Positions 1 to 11,312 of a stretch of 64,000 bases of DNA are shown piece after piece. Source of the DNA: Sthenelais limicola (taxonomy: Eukaryota; Annelida; Polychaeta; Phyllodocida; Sigalionidae); the NCBI GenBank assembly GCA_942159475.1, contig OW804100.1, forward strand, positions 10,786,646 through 10,850,645, written 5' to 3'. Made by a program: the position numbers and the translations under genes. Below the pieces are notes generated by a model, which was not told the origin of the DNA, ran no database searches, and was given only the letters and a program-made list of their open reading frames with translations. The number at the start of each line of letters is the position of its first letter. Positions within the stretch are counted from its first letter, which is position 1.

Positions 1-439
1 TCGACTTCCGCATATAATAATTTGACAAAATCAATATTATGGATAAATAAATGAATCCATTAATGGAAAGTGGCGACTAATATTTTCCATTCCGATTGGA
101 GTAGGTAAGCATCTTACACCCTATGTAGTTGGGATGGCGAATACAAATTGATAACGCTCTCTAACCATCAGGTCGATTTGACGACTGAATAAACATTATA
201 GTCATAAACCTCTGTAAGGGTATAAGACACTTAAGAGATCTGTGGGTTCGGTTTGTTGCCTTATAGTCGTGCCATTCCTATGGTGAGTTAGCAATAAGGT
301 GTCTCTAAGGCGGGGTTTATTGGAGTGAAGAATGCAATATTTCCCCGTCAGCTGCACCGGGAGGCATGAAATGGCTGTCGGTTATTAACGATGCCATTGT
401 GAAAGCGTGTGTGGATTACAAAATGAAATATCGGTTAAT

Positions 440-447
440 TGACGTCA
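440..447. promoter_or_regulatory. CRE-type octamer TGACGTCA
   Basis: Perfect palindromic CREB/ATF site. It is one of five in the window (also 11980, 33778, 45861 and 58706). About one is expected in 64 kb at equal base frequencies, and fewer in CpG-poor DNA. Confidence 0.35.
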
Positions 448-683
448 TTGTATTCCGTTAGGACTCAAATATTTCTTGAAAGAATTGTTTGAACAGTCTC
501 GTAAAAGCGATAATTAACTTTCCATGAAACTTTTGTAGTCGGAATTAATTGTGAAAGACGTAATTTCCATCCAGGTGCTCGAACATTACCATGGAACTCG
601 AAATTAGAGCTGCCAGGAAAATTTGTAATTGCATTCAATATGTTTTGGAAGATATTGTTTTAATTGAATTAATCTAATGGACT

Positions 684-708
684 ATTTTTTCATTTTTTCC
701 AGGTAAGT
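684..708 (+). other. Recursive-splice (ratchet) site RS1
   Basis: A T-rich tract (684-700) runs straight into CAG at 700-702 and then a perfect donor GTAAGT at 703-708. This is the juxtaposed 3' and 5' splice-site arrangement described for ratchet points in long introns of flies and vertebrates. A branch-point-like CTAAT lies at 674-678, about 25 nt before the AG. A second donor-like AAG followed by GTAGGA near 737 could define an RS exon. It is the best-formed such site in the window. Function is inferred from the motif only. Confidence 0.55.
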
Positions 709-3700
709 GCATCTGCGAAAAGAGAGCTCATGAGTAAGGTAGGACAGGCTTTGCTTTGTAGGTGTTTTGTTTATGTTTTTCTACCTTCTGGATGTGGGAA
801 TTCCCTTCATAGGCCTGCTCTACCTACGTCTGCACTCTGTCGGTGGAGAACAACAATTGTCGACACATTTCTAGATGAGAAATCCTATCAGATACTTGGG
901 TCAGACCTTTCTTTCCTTATTCTGTAATGCTTGAGAAGTAGTAGGAAGAAACTATTCACAAAGGCCTTTTCATTTTGAGCTCAGAAAATGACAAATTTTT
1001 ACCAAAGACCTTTTAAAGTTATGCTATATACTTAAAATATTTTTATAAATAGTTTTCTTTTTCTCCAAACTTTGAAATGATTTGTTGTTGCCTAACTTTG
1101 CAAGTAAGGTAAGGTCTGACCCCGGGTCTCATAGTATTTTGAGGAATTTCCTGCTGCACTCAAACGTCTCTACATGTCTACTTTTCTCTTACTTCGGTAG
1201 GGATATCTAAAGAGACACTTTAAACATACTTTAAACTGTATCAAACATAAATAAAATAGGAAACTTTAGGAACGTAAACTATAGAGTATAAATTAAACTG
1301 TAGTTGATAATAGTTCAATAATAAACTCTTGGACAGATATATCTCATCATCAATGGACAATAGAAGGAAATACAAAGATTGCCTTCGAAAAAAGTGACCT
1401 CTATGAGAAGAAAGGATCAAAGATTGAGTAACGTGTGGACATCACGTGACCTAGCTTTATTATTGGAAATCATGTAACCAAGGTAACAGAATAATTGAGT
1501 TTCCTAGACACCTCAGTCACTGAAGGTGAAAAGCAGAACCATGTCTTTATTATACCTCGTGTAAGACCAGCAACGTGGAGAAGTGTGAAGGGAAGTTGCG
1601 ATTGGCTGACGATTAGAAGGAGAAGGAAGAACATGACCCTAGTGATCAGGAGGACAAGGTTTGTGTTAACGTCATCGTGTAGTTAAGAGACAGTCATTAT
1701 ACCCTGTCTCCATGGCAACCTATGTTATTCAGACTTGTGCTGAGTCCTCCCACAGCTGGGACCTTTTTACTTCATATTGCTCAAGTACATTTTCATCTCA
1801 ATCATAGATGCTGTCACATAAACGAATGCTATATATTCACACTTTGATACAACCCAGTTTATAGCCTTTCGCTATGTGGGCATTGAAGCCAGTCATGAAC
1901 TCCTCAAGTCATGAATATGAAGTAAACAAGTTAATAACTAAGTTTGCTCTGCGAATCAGAATCTATACGAAACGCATTCGGAAAAGATTCCGGACTTAAA
2001 TATGGCGTCTTGCCACGGTAGGGCAATAGGATCCCGAGGCCAATCTCAATAATTATTGTATTCATCCAATATGAGGAGGTGTATATATATATATTATATG
2101 AAATATTTTGGCATGGTATCGCGAGTGGATTCAATGGGAATGCTTGAAAACATCACTCGATTACTGCCTTCATAATCGACAGGTAGAAATATGATAAATA
2201 AATAATAAGTTGCGACCATTTCCCATCTAAATATAGCCTGGTTACCTGGACTACTGATTCGAAGGCTCATCAAACTTCTGACGTACTGGAACATGTAATG
2301 GTTTAAATGGTGAAAGTGCCATGTGTATCAGTTATGCCTCTCATAATGATCTCCTTATGAATAATTGTTGTATGAAGAAGGTTAGCTAACAAATAATAAT
2401 GCGGGGGAATCCTTGCCTCATCTGTAGCCGTGGCAAGGTAATGGCTATCCTCTCCCACCCCATAAGTTAGGCATCCAATAAGCTAACCACTCGCCAAACA
2501 TCCCGGCAAAACCATTTTCCCAAGGCTGGTAAATGAGTTACCACTAATAGGTACATTTACCTTTTGGAGCCTTGCCAGTGTTACCATGGTCTAGGCCAAA
2601 GCAAATAATTCTCCCATAGGAGTATTATCATACTCTCATATCCTCATCACCTACTTATCCTTCAAAAACCGTTCTAAAACTTAAGTAATGCTGTTATGAA
2701 CGGTTGGCTAAAAATGAAGGTTAAGGTGGTCATGACCTTCTGCATTGGCCACCCCTGGTCTAGCGAGTGCCATCAGGGTTAAAGGAATACAATGGTCCCA
2801 TTTGGTTGAGCGGTTCAATAACGCGATTTATCACCAAGGCTAGCCTGCCCAGATCGCTACAAATCTCATTTATATTTTCCCGAGCATCATATCCCGAGGA
2901 GGCAGTAATCGATAAGATGAAACGCTTCAAGAGAACAAGGGAAATTTTGGTATTTCCGATTGAAATTGCGCCTGAATAGATCCTGGGGCGTCACCCAGTT
3001 CTAGTTGTATTTATTGAAAGGCTTTAATGTTATTATTGATGCTATTGTCTCTTACTGTCGGCCAGAATTAAAGAGATTTGGAGGAAAACTATCCAGACAA
3101 CTGTCATATCGTTCCCCTTTATACGAACACCTCGATGAAATGAATTCCTTATAATTGGGAATGAGGAACCGTTCCAATTAGGAGTACCTGTCCACTCTAA
3201 AATGAATTGATGTTCATTCCGCACATTGCTGCTATTTCTCAAAATGTTGGGGCACGGAATTCTCTTTTGATCTGCCCACGAGGTGCCATTATATTGGCAA
3301 TTCCTGCAGACGTGCCCCACAGACTGAATATTGAATAATTGGTCAAGGAACCGTAGTTCTAATAGGGAGTGGATAGTTTTTTTAAGCTCAACTGAAGATG
3401 AAGGATTCTGTGGTACCAAAAGCCTTGGCAGACACCGCTCTCTAGCCTATATCGCCGGCTATATCCCTATTCTATTCTAAGCAATGCAGTTTCCTAGAAT
3501 TCCCAGACTGCCATGTCTGAGATATTGCACTGATCAATGTGAAGTCCTTCCCCCTTGCCACGGATCAGACTCGATATATAGGATGCAATCCTCAATTTTC
3601 CAGGATGACCGTATGGTTTGTGTCTTCCAAGCCAAATCCTAGCTGTACATGTACGACCCATTCAAGGGATTGGTGCGTGTACGTAGTAGCAAGTTAGGGT

Positions 3701-4062
3701 TGAATGATGGTTCAGCTAGCTAAATCCCAGCCCTTTGGCTTATCAAGTCTGAACTTCCTTTCCCCTAATTCGGCTTATATTAGGCATCGTCAAATATATT
3801 TGCAAATCACATTGTTATAGCGTTATATCGCTATTACGTGTTACAATTATCATCCCAAACTCACATTAGGTTTCATGCATCAATAGAACAAAATGTTAAA
3901 GAAAACTTGCATAGAAATAATTCCCTGGTGTCGCAACCTTAAAGTCACAGCAACACATGTGTTGTGGTACTCAGGCCGATCATGGCCAAGTTATGCTGTG
4001 GTTCATTGACTATTCCATAATGAAGGTTTAGTAGAAGTGTGCCCCCAGGGCAAGTGTACCTT
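709..4062. other. Intron, no supported exon
   Basis: No supported coding sequence. It holds an X-box-like GTCTCCATGGCAAC at 1706-1719, a 10 bp palindrome GGTCATGACC at 2728-2737 resembling an inverted pair of nuclear-receptor half sites, and a perfect 14 bp palindrome CAACACATGTGTTG at 3951-3964. A 125-codon ORF on the - strand (3042-3419) has no recognisable domain and is of a length expected by chance. Confidence 0.6.
1706..1719. promoter_or_regulatory. X-box-like RFX site
   Basis: GTCTCCATGGCAAC matches the RFX consensus GTNRCCNNRGYAAC with one mismatch, in the left half site. It belongs to a scattered set at 13033, 21354, 36857, 53323 and 55237. Confidence 0.35.
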
Positions 4063-4129
4063 AGGAGGAGGAGGAGGAGGAGGAGGAGGAGGAGGGGAGG
4101 GGGGGAGGGGGGGAGGGGGGAGGGGGGAG
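4063..4129 (+). repeat. Homopurine tract: (AGG)n then G-run repeats
   Basis: A 67 nt stretch contains only A and G. About ten AGG triplets (to about 4092) grade into runs of four to seven G separated by single A. Such DNA can form G-quadruplex or triplex structures, and the C-rich strand could form an i-motif. It also produces a false Leu/Pro-rich ORF on the - strand. Confidence 0.9.
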
Positions 4130-4620
4130 CTCTCACTATACTATAGAGTGCTGCCCTCAGAGCCTTGTAGAATATTTGGTAATTAAAGAGTCGGAAAGAG
4201 CCTTCCTACATATTACCCATTCCCATGCAGATGGTGTCAGGCAACCATCACGCAAGCAAACTTACAGTATTCCTCCAACTGATATGTCTCTGATATGTCT
4301 CGTGTCTGACTCGTCAGGTAAAATAACTACAAAGTGGTAGTATCTCTCAAACCTTTTGTGGGATATATACACCAATCTACTGCATCCATGTACCTAGGTG
4401 CGTGTGAGGGATATCACATTTAATAGATGGTTAATCAATAATTAAAAATGCCAAAACCATGGATACACGTATAGCGGATGCCTATTGTAGTTGATAATGA
4501 AAGGATATTTGATATGAAAAACACTTTCATTCTATAGGTTCATTGTTCTCTTTTCAACGAAAGTGCAATAAATTGTGAAGCAAAATGAGAGGCAGCGTGT
4601 CTAACTATAGCTAACTATAG
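4130..4620. other. Intron, nothing recognised
   Basis: AT-rich, no exon-like pair of splice sites. CAG followed by GTAAAA near 4315 has only a weak pyrimidine tract. A short CTAACTATAG doublet sits at about 4601-4620. Confidence 0.5.
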
Positions 4621-4739
4621 CTCCTTCATCTAAACCCAGCCAGCGTGGTATTGTGGCCTATTGAAGTGCGGCCAGAGAAGGGCCGCGACAGGATCGGATG
4701 CAGAAGCAGGACAGATGGGCCCAGTATGACATTTGACCA

Positions 4740-5910
4740 GGGATTCCATTTATCCTGACCCCACACTAACATCTTACTACAGTCATTGCTGGGGACTTCA
4801 ATTTCCTCTGCGCAGTAGGAAGAAGATGTATATCTAACTCTAGAGCTTACCAATTGTATTCTGCCTGTGATTCGGTCGCAGTCCCCACTAACTGCTGCCC
4901 TGCTTCAGTTGACGTGCCTGGGCTAAAAATAACTTTCTCTTGCACCGAATAGTAAATACGGTGTTGAGATGATGTTTTGCTCAATCCCCTTGGCCATGAT
5001 TATCCTTTGGACTTGGAAGACCTCCATTTTATAGGAGGATATTGATGAACCAATATCATGAAAACCTGTTTATGAATCTAATAAACTCCCAGATCTCGAG
5101 TGGAATAAATATGCAGCTCAGGTTGCAATAGTCATCATGACTCATTAAGAATGTCCTTTAAGGTCTTTAATGATAGAGGTGGTGGGAGCACTAAGGACAT
5201 GGGTGAGAATTACTTCAGGATCTCTTGCTCCAGACCTCCATAGACTTCATTAGACATGGGAAGACTATGAGAAGAGGCCAGATGATAGTAGTGGAACCAA
5301 ATTAGTGCCATGCATGTGGAAACAATTCTGGAAGGATAAACAAGGAGCGTGTCCCGCAGTGCTAAAGATTAAACCTTGATTTGGACCTATCACGAGGGAA
5401 ATGCAAAACATTGGAGATAGAGGGGGAAAACGCACATTAAAATCAGATATAAAAGTTAATTCATGACCAATGATCTCTCAACAGAAAGAAGATAAAAAAG
5501 ATGAAAACTAAATGGAGAGGGAAATGCGAAGCTTATTACCAGACATCTCCCATATTAACCTTTGTTAGCGCAATATGCATTAGTGGCAGGGGGAAGTTCG
5601 TGCAGTCAGGCTTGTAGGATGATGAATGATTGGGACCCAACGCAGACGATATGACATAGACTACAAGGAATGGCCGGCTGGTGTTTTACATGTTGATGGG
5701 CAGGCATACCAGACGCACGTAATGAATAGACTGCATTGTCTACCAGACTGCGTGAAGCATACTTGTGCCCTCCTGCATGTGCCACTGCATGCAAAGACTG
5801 TTGATGGTGACCAACAGCAAATATTCCCTAGGAAAGGAGGGAAACACCGCCTGTCCCAGGCAGCATACACAGAGATGTCTATACGAAGAAGGCTAGGCCA
5901 AAGCGACTGA
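4740..5910 (+). pseudogene. Possible relic of a non-LTR retrotransposon ORF
   Basis: A + strand frame at 4782-4805 reads VIAGDFNF. The GDFN tetrapeptide after hydrophobic residues is the signature of the apurinic-type endonuclease of LINE ORF2 proteins. The frame stays open for roughly 40 codons after it and then breaks. Downstream, scattered open pieces follow in several frames, including 95 codons at 5626-5910, none with a recognisable reverse-transcriptase motif. GDFN alone can arise by chance, so this is a weak call. A real relic would be old, because stops and frameshifts are frequent. Confidence 0.22.
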
Positions 5911-6094
5911 ATCGTATACCCATTATTAAAAAGTAATGTGCAGATGTCGAAACTCTGTCTTTAGAAGATAGGTGAGGTAGCGCTGCATAATAACTTTATA
6001 ATGCCATCCATCTCGCGTAATTGATGACGCGTGAGGAGAAGGACAAACAATTTTAGTAAGATTTGTCACGTGTCTTTAACCGAGTTCAACATGA

Positions 6095-6800
6095 AATATT
6101 AAATACAAGTATCACCCAAGACATCCATATGATCGGTTATTATGGAGTATGTTAAGAGGAATTTTAACTAATATGATTGGATTTTTAATATGAAATTGTA
6201 ATAATTAAGAATCGCCTAACCTTCATATCTGTATGAATATGGAATAAAAAGCGTCGGGATAGATTTATTATCATAGGAAGTAAAAATAAAAATGTTGTTC
6301 CACTTTGGACATAATTTATTCCTAAACTTTTCGAATTTCTCCTAAACCTTTTTGAATTAATCTAAAAATTTTACAAAGTTGAGTTTCAGATTTTTTAAAT
6401 CCAGGATTTAACTGATATTAAATATCAGTTAAATGTAAATCAGTTCATCTTTTTTGCGCAAAGATAAGATAAAGACCCGCATTTTATTAGGTATGGCGAA
6501 TGAAATAGTGAATTTTTACTAATGATAATCTCTCAGTATAAAACTTTTAAACCATTTTATAAACCACTTTTTAAAAACTTTTCCTACTTGACAAATATAC
6601 AATTTTCTTTGGAGCAATAAGTCTCAAATTCTAGATTTTCCTCTTTTTATATAGTGCACATAGATTGATCACACCTGTGATCTTGCACCTTACATGTATA
6701 AGCTCTTACACTAGCAGGTCTCTGCCAACTTTGCCATTACTTGGTATATCTATCATAGGTATTGTGAATAAATATTAAATACAAGTACCACCCAACACAT
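6095..6800. repeat. AT-rich block bounded by 30 bp direct repeats
   Basis: The 30 bp at 6095-6124 recur at 6771-6800 with 28 identical bases, in the same orientation. The roughly 650 bp between them are distinctly AT-rich and contain a perfect 13 bp inverted repeat with a 3 nt loop (6406-6434). This could be a decayed insertion with terminal direct repeats or a segmental duplication of the flank. No ORF is present. Confidence 0.55.
6406..6434. repeat. Perfect 29 nt palindromic hairpin
   Basis: Arm ATTTAACTGATAT (6406-6418), loop TAA, and exact reverse complement at 6422-6434. All 13 pairs match, but it is AT-rich and too short for a microRNA precursor. Confidence 0.85.
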
Positions 6801-8884
6801 ATTTCGATGTTGTCAAGACAACCTACGGTTTTCTCATTTTTTCGGAAAATCAGTAGGGTTGCTCATCTCCATGTGTTTTAATACTATTCTCATATTCTAT
6901 ATTAATGGCTAACTATTCAGTCACTGTTGTGCATGTTGTTTAAATAAAGAGGCACTTGATGCTCATCATACCATTCACAGCCATGGATCCCTGTCTTTAC
7001 GTCCTATTGGGGCAGGCTGGATTCCAATGTGGATTGAATCCATCCGCTATTGTGCCCCTGAAGGAAACAAAGAATTATGCAAATTGTGAATGGTAGTTTC
7101 AACCTGGGACACTGGAGTGTTTCCGATTTCTAGACAGTACTACTGAGAGCTTGCTTCCAGCCATCTTCCATCTCTGCCTCCTGCTGCCGCCTGGTGTTTC
7201 AGCAACACACCCACTGTACACACTTACCCGCCTCCCATGAGCACCCGACCCTCCCTCTGGGACTGGTATATTACAGACACTCGGTATCATGAGCTACATG
7301 ACCATGTCCAACAATCTAAGTGGCTGATTATAAAGAATGTGAGGATATGAATTAGAATGTTGATTATGATCATTTTTGTTGTGGAATGATAGCTGTTATA
7401 TGTTGCCACATTATTCACTATTATATTATGTGGATATGTTATCTACACTGGTATGTAGATGCATGTTTATATTATAATGGAAACGGTCCTCACAGGCTTA
7501 GACTCCAACATGTTCTATATTCACACCTTAACACAATAACTATACATGTTATGTGTATTTTCTCATGATCGAAATGCATCAGAAATGAGATCATGAACCG
7601 ATCTGCCCTATTCTACCTCCTTCTCCAATATCATATCTCACTGCCACCACACACTACATCCTTTCTGCATGTCACTCAAGATATAGTGGTTTTATAATGT
7701 GGAAAATATCACTATCGTCACCATGTTATGATGATTGATATATTATATCGATGTATGAATCGTAATGAATACATATTGCATTGCAATTATATATCTCGCA
7801 AGTAAAGGAAATGCTCATTTTCTAAACACTGGATTACTTCACTTATTGGAGAAAAATACTGAACTAAAAAGGATTCCATTCTGTAACTGCTTATGCACCG
7901 AGATGGAAAGTCACCCTTTTTTCTTCACCTTCCTCACAAATATGGAAATGAGACTTGCTTCATCTGAAAAAATCTTATTCAATCAAAGTCACAGAATGAG
8001 TAAAGGTACATCACCTTCTTATCGAGGATAGTAGAACGTAGCTCATGACATACGCTCTGATATCTATCTGAATGTACCCTTTTTCTTTTTCTTTCCTATG
8101 TTCACATCCCTTTTACACAGAGACGGGAATTCGAGGTTAGTTATTAACATCCTTCATGCGCATTGTCACTTAGGTCTTTCAGTTGCTTATTGCTATGTGC
8201 ATGCTATTACCATATCTGATTATTAAACTGTATCGATTTGGAGGGAGGACTTATATGCAAGTGATTTTGCAGATGATTCCCAGTATTTGATCGTATGTAC
8301 TCATTTCTAAAAATTGTAATTCCAAGAGAAATTCTTCAAGTGCGGTTATTTACTTGCGATTCTGGATGTTCATCAGTTTACATTCATACCTGGCTTCAAA
8401 TTTTCGTGCATATCAAAATAAACGACTTCAGTTTATAAAAAGTAACGGTTAATGGATTTATCATTCCCTTACCCCTCCAAATCATGGTCAGTTCATACGA
8501 GGGACCAATTTGCCTACGAGGTGGCAATACTATACATGATATTCTGATACTGTTACTATTGTTCTACTATGTACTATGCCACCACCCTCTGAAACATGTT
8601 CCTTCCCGCCCCATGCGCATCATGCGTCCAATGTTGTTACTTTCTCGCTGTCGCTAATTTGAAGTTTTCAATGGAACATTAAATCGTAAACGACATACCA
8701 CTACCAGAACATTTTAATAAATATTCTAACAACCAGAAGTGTTTATAACAAAATATCTAATCTTAATGTTGTGATCGATCGATCTACGATCCTTTTTTTG
8801 TGTTTTTTCTAAATGTAATGGGGTCAAAATGAAAACCAGATTGTGATTGAATGAGTTGACTGACTATTTTCCTGATGTTTGCAG
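6801..8884. other. Intron before exon 8885; one weak exon pair
   Basis: A short imperfect hairpin (about 6818-6862) pairs CAACCTAC with GTAGGGTTG. At 7203-7265 a strong pyrimidine tract ending in CAG precedes 63 nt, open in one frame, followed by GTATAT. The donor is poor and the His/Pro-rich peptide is not recognised. The same place, 7183-7197, resembles a reverse CTCF site. The rest is AT-rich intron ending in the tract and acceptor of the 8885 exon. Confidence 0.5.
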
Positions 8885-9076
8885 AAATACCGCTACCCAA
8901 CACAGGACGAGGACCTGCCCCCACCTCCCCCAGAATTAATGGAACAGAAACAGCCCGCTGTCGCACCCCAGTCCCAGCCTCCTCCTCATATTCCTCAAGG
9001 ATCCCCAGCCCATCCTGCCTCTCAGGCCCAGAGGTCACCACTCTACTCACAACCCAGTACAGAACTGCCTCCACAG
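8885..9076 (+). CDS. Internal exon, Pro/Gln-rich, EVH1-ligand-like motif
   Basis: Internal exon of 192 nt. The acceptor is a T-rich tract ending in TTTGCAG at 8884; the donor is CAG followed by GTGAGT at 9077, near-perfect consensus. Both boundaries are phase 0, giving 64 codons: 18 Pro and 10 Gln, starting KYRYPTQDED. Residues 10-18 read DLPPPPPEL, fitting the acidic-hydrophobic-PPPP-x-acidic ligand for Ena/VASP EVH1 domains found in zyxin, LPP and Robo-type proteins. The Lys-Tyr start followed by acidic LPPPPP resembles the LPP/zyxin N-terminal segment, which makes a cytoskeletal adaptor plausible but unproven. The region is probably disordered. The frame one base off is also open across the exon, but only this frame gives the Pro motif and clean phases. 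No exon within 10 kb on either side is well supported. Confidence 0.8.
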
Positions 9077-9082
9077 GTGAGT

Positions 9083-10869
9083 CAAGTTTTGCACGATCTA
9101 CCTTTCCATTCTAATGATGAACATACAACTCATATGTACTGAATTAAATACCGTAGTTACAAACTGTTTGAAATACTTATTTTGCTAGTGAATTATCATC
9201 GGAACTTTCAGCGCTGAAGCAATAATCAGCAATGGCTGCATACATTGCTGCCCTCTGGTTGTTGCAAGTGGAATCAAGCCCCGTATAGACATCTGGTGTT
9301 TTTCAGTTTTGCCTGAGCTTGATTCTATTTCCTTCATTGCCTGTATAGTAACCAACTCTATTCATTATGACCATCACACGTGAAATTTACTGATATAAAA
9401 ACGAGAAATATTCGACTCATGTTTCTTTTGAACCAAAATAAGGTTATTGATCCCTTTTCTTTATAGCAGGTATAATGTTTTATGATAACAGAATTGTCTA
9501 CATAATGAATGGTTGATGTAACGTTATAATTCTTCCACCAACTGTCTTTGCAAGACGGCCTTCTTTAATGAGGTTTTCTATCAGTATAATCAATAAGTGT
9601 AGAAATTTAATGAAGGCCCCTGTCGCCTGTCGGCATGACGAAGGCTATTCAGAGGGATTGGTAGAAGGATTGGTCCCGTATTAGGTTCCTCATCAAATTA
9701 GAGGATCAGCGATTGTCAGATTTTATGTGAGATTGATTGGCGCTTTGTGGTAAGCTTACTTAATCAAAACAAGAAAGATGCCCCCTGCAGACTACAGCCC
9801 TTACAGCTCACTGCACGCTTCTCCCATTTATTTGTCTTGTTCTTCACGCACTTATTCTAATGCAAACTCTGGTTTCCTCCTACCAACTCACATATCTACA
9901 ACTCACTTATGTTATAAATACCAACTTGCTACACAAACACTCTGACCGGGAGTAAAGCCAATCGTGCAATAATCTCCCTCCAAGTCCTGATAAAATCTGC
10001 CCGGTGTCTTTCAATAAAATGGCTCCAGTGATGCAGCACAAATTAATGTTCGCTTTGTATGCTGTTACCAGAGGTCATATGCCTCTTTTATGGTGTTCTG
10101 CTCATATAATAGGTATAACCATTCTTTCCCGGCCACGCTAAGGTGTCATGGGATAGAGTGAACGGCCATGTAACCATCCTGAAGATAGATGTCGTCTGCT
10201 GTACATAATTTTCACGCAATAATATGGACCTTACCCCGTGTGAACAATGGTCAGGGGCTGGTGTGTGGGCCTGTTATATTACATCACCTGGGGGTAAGCG
10301 CAATCACTGCCTTTTGACGTCTTATTGTCTCACCCGAGCTGACTATATACACACTGAGAGGAATTATGGGCATGTCCAGGCATGATTATACACTTTCCAC
10401 TGACCTATGCTGGGTCTTCACAAAATCTGGAACAATAGCCATGTTATAGTGGCCATCCATCAAGCGAGCTGTGGGGCTGTTGTATCTTAAATAAATGTGC
10501 CTCCAGGGTGCATCCAAGCTTGCAGCACAGCCTCCAGAGGCCAGAACCTCTATGTGGGACTGAACCCACGCAGACGCCTTAAATATGGCACAAGGTCATG
10601 AGCAACCGATGTACGTGAATGATATATAAATCATATTCCTTGGTCTGCCGTATCTATTCACACTCATTCTATGGCTGGGAACCAGTAGTTCTAAACAATA
10701 GAAGGTTGGATTGTCTATGAGTTTACATTTGTTGCTCCTTTGGGAACCCAGTGGAAATCTGCGAAGTCAATCCATCAATAGGGTTTGATTAATGTTCATT
10801 TACCCACGCTACATAATGTAGTGACCATGACTTGCCCGAATGGTCAAGCGGCAGGAGGGCTCACTTGTT
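9083..10869. other. Intron, no exon seen
   Basis: Directly downstream of the donor. It contains a reverse CTCF-like core GCTGCCCTCTGGTTG at about 9247-9261. No other strong element was found. Around 10838-10856 there is a weak resemblance to a tRNA A box, without a B box. Confidence 0.5.
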
Positions 10870-11312
10870 CACTTGCCTCATGCATGCTGCCATACACCTG
10901 CGAGTTTGTTAACGTTCGGGATATGTGAACATATCCATTTCCAGAACTTGCGGTCAATTCAACTGTTGCTAGTAGTATATGAAATTGGTGGATATAGACG
11001 GGTGAAGTTTGATATCTCTAATAGGCGAAGCGTGAGCAATTTTGTCAGCCTGTAGTTGATGTGTTTTTAATGAGGCCACCCTCTTCCCTCCTGCATGCTG
11101 TGATGCATTGAATGGACGTGTTTGAAACGGAAACTATCTAATGTTCGGTATATGAAAATGTTCTTTTACTGAACTGTTGCTAGTAGTATATGAAAATGGG
11201 GGACATAGGCGGGTGATAAGTTTGATTTCTTTATTAACGGCCGAAACGTGAGTAGGTTTGTGTAAGAGCATAATTGTACTGTGTCGTATAGTTAAATTGG
11301 TTTTTAATGAGT
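10870..11312 (+). repeat. Diverged tandem duplication, unit about 211-236 bp
   Basis: Several landmarks occur twice in the same order: TGCATGCTG at 10882 and 11092, a GTTCGG block at 10914 and 11143, AACTGTTGCTAGTAGTATAT at 10961 and 11172, a GGGTGA block, and TTTTTAATGAG near 11064 and 11300. Offsets vary from 211 to about 236, so indels have accumulated since duplication. A related 21 bp piece sits 30 kb away at 41497-41517, which suggests a dispersed repeat family rather than a purely local event. Confidence 0.7.

Noticed and set aside
3042..3419. 125-codon ORF on the - strand
   Set aside because: Not recognised, on the strand opposite the supported gene, chance length.
5626..5910. 95-codon + strand ORF as a gene
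   Set aside because: No domain recognised and no splice context; mentioned only as part of a possible retroelement relic.
8784..9074. 96-codon - strand ORF over the 8885 exon
   Set aside because: Shadow of the coding exon; splice sites and Pro motif support the + strand.
10838..10856. tRNA A-box-like sequence (CCCGAATGGTCAAGCGG)
   Set aside because: No B box GGTTCGANNCC at a suitable distance and no cloverleaf; a tRNA-derived SINE is not supported.
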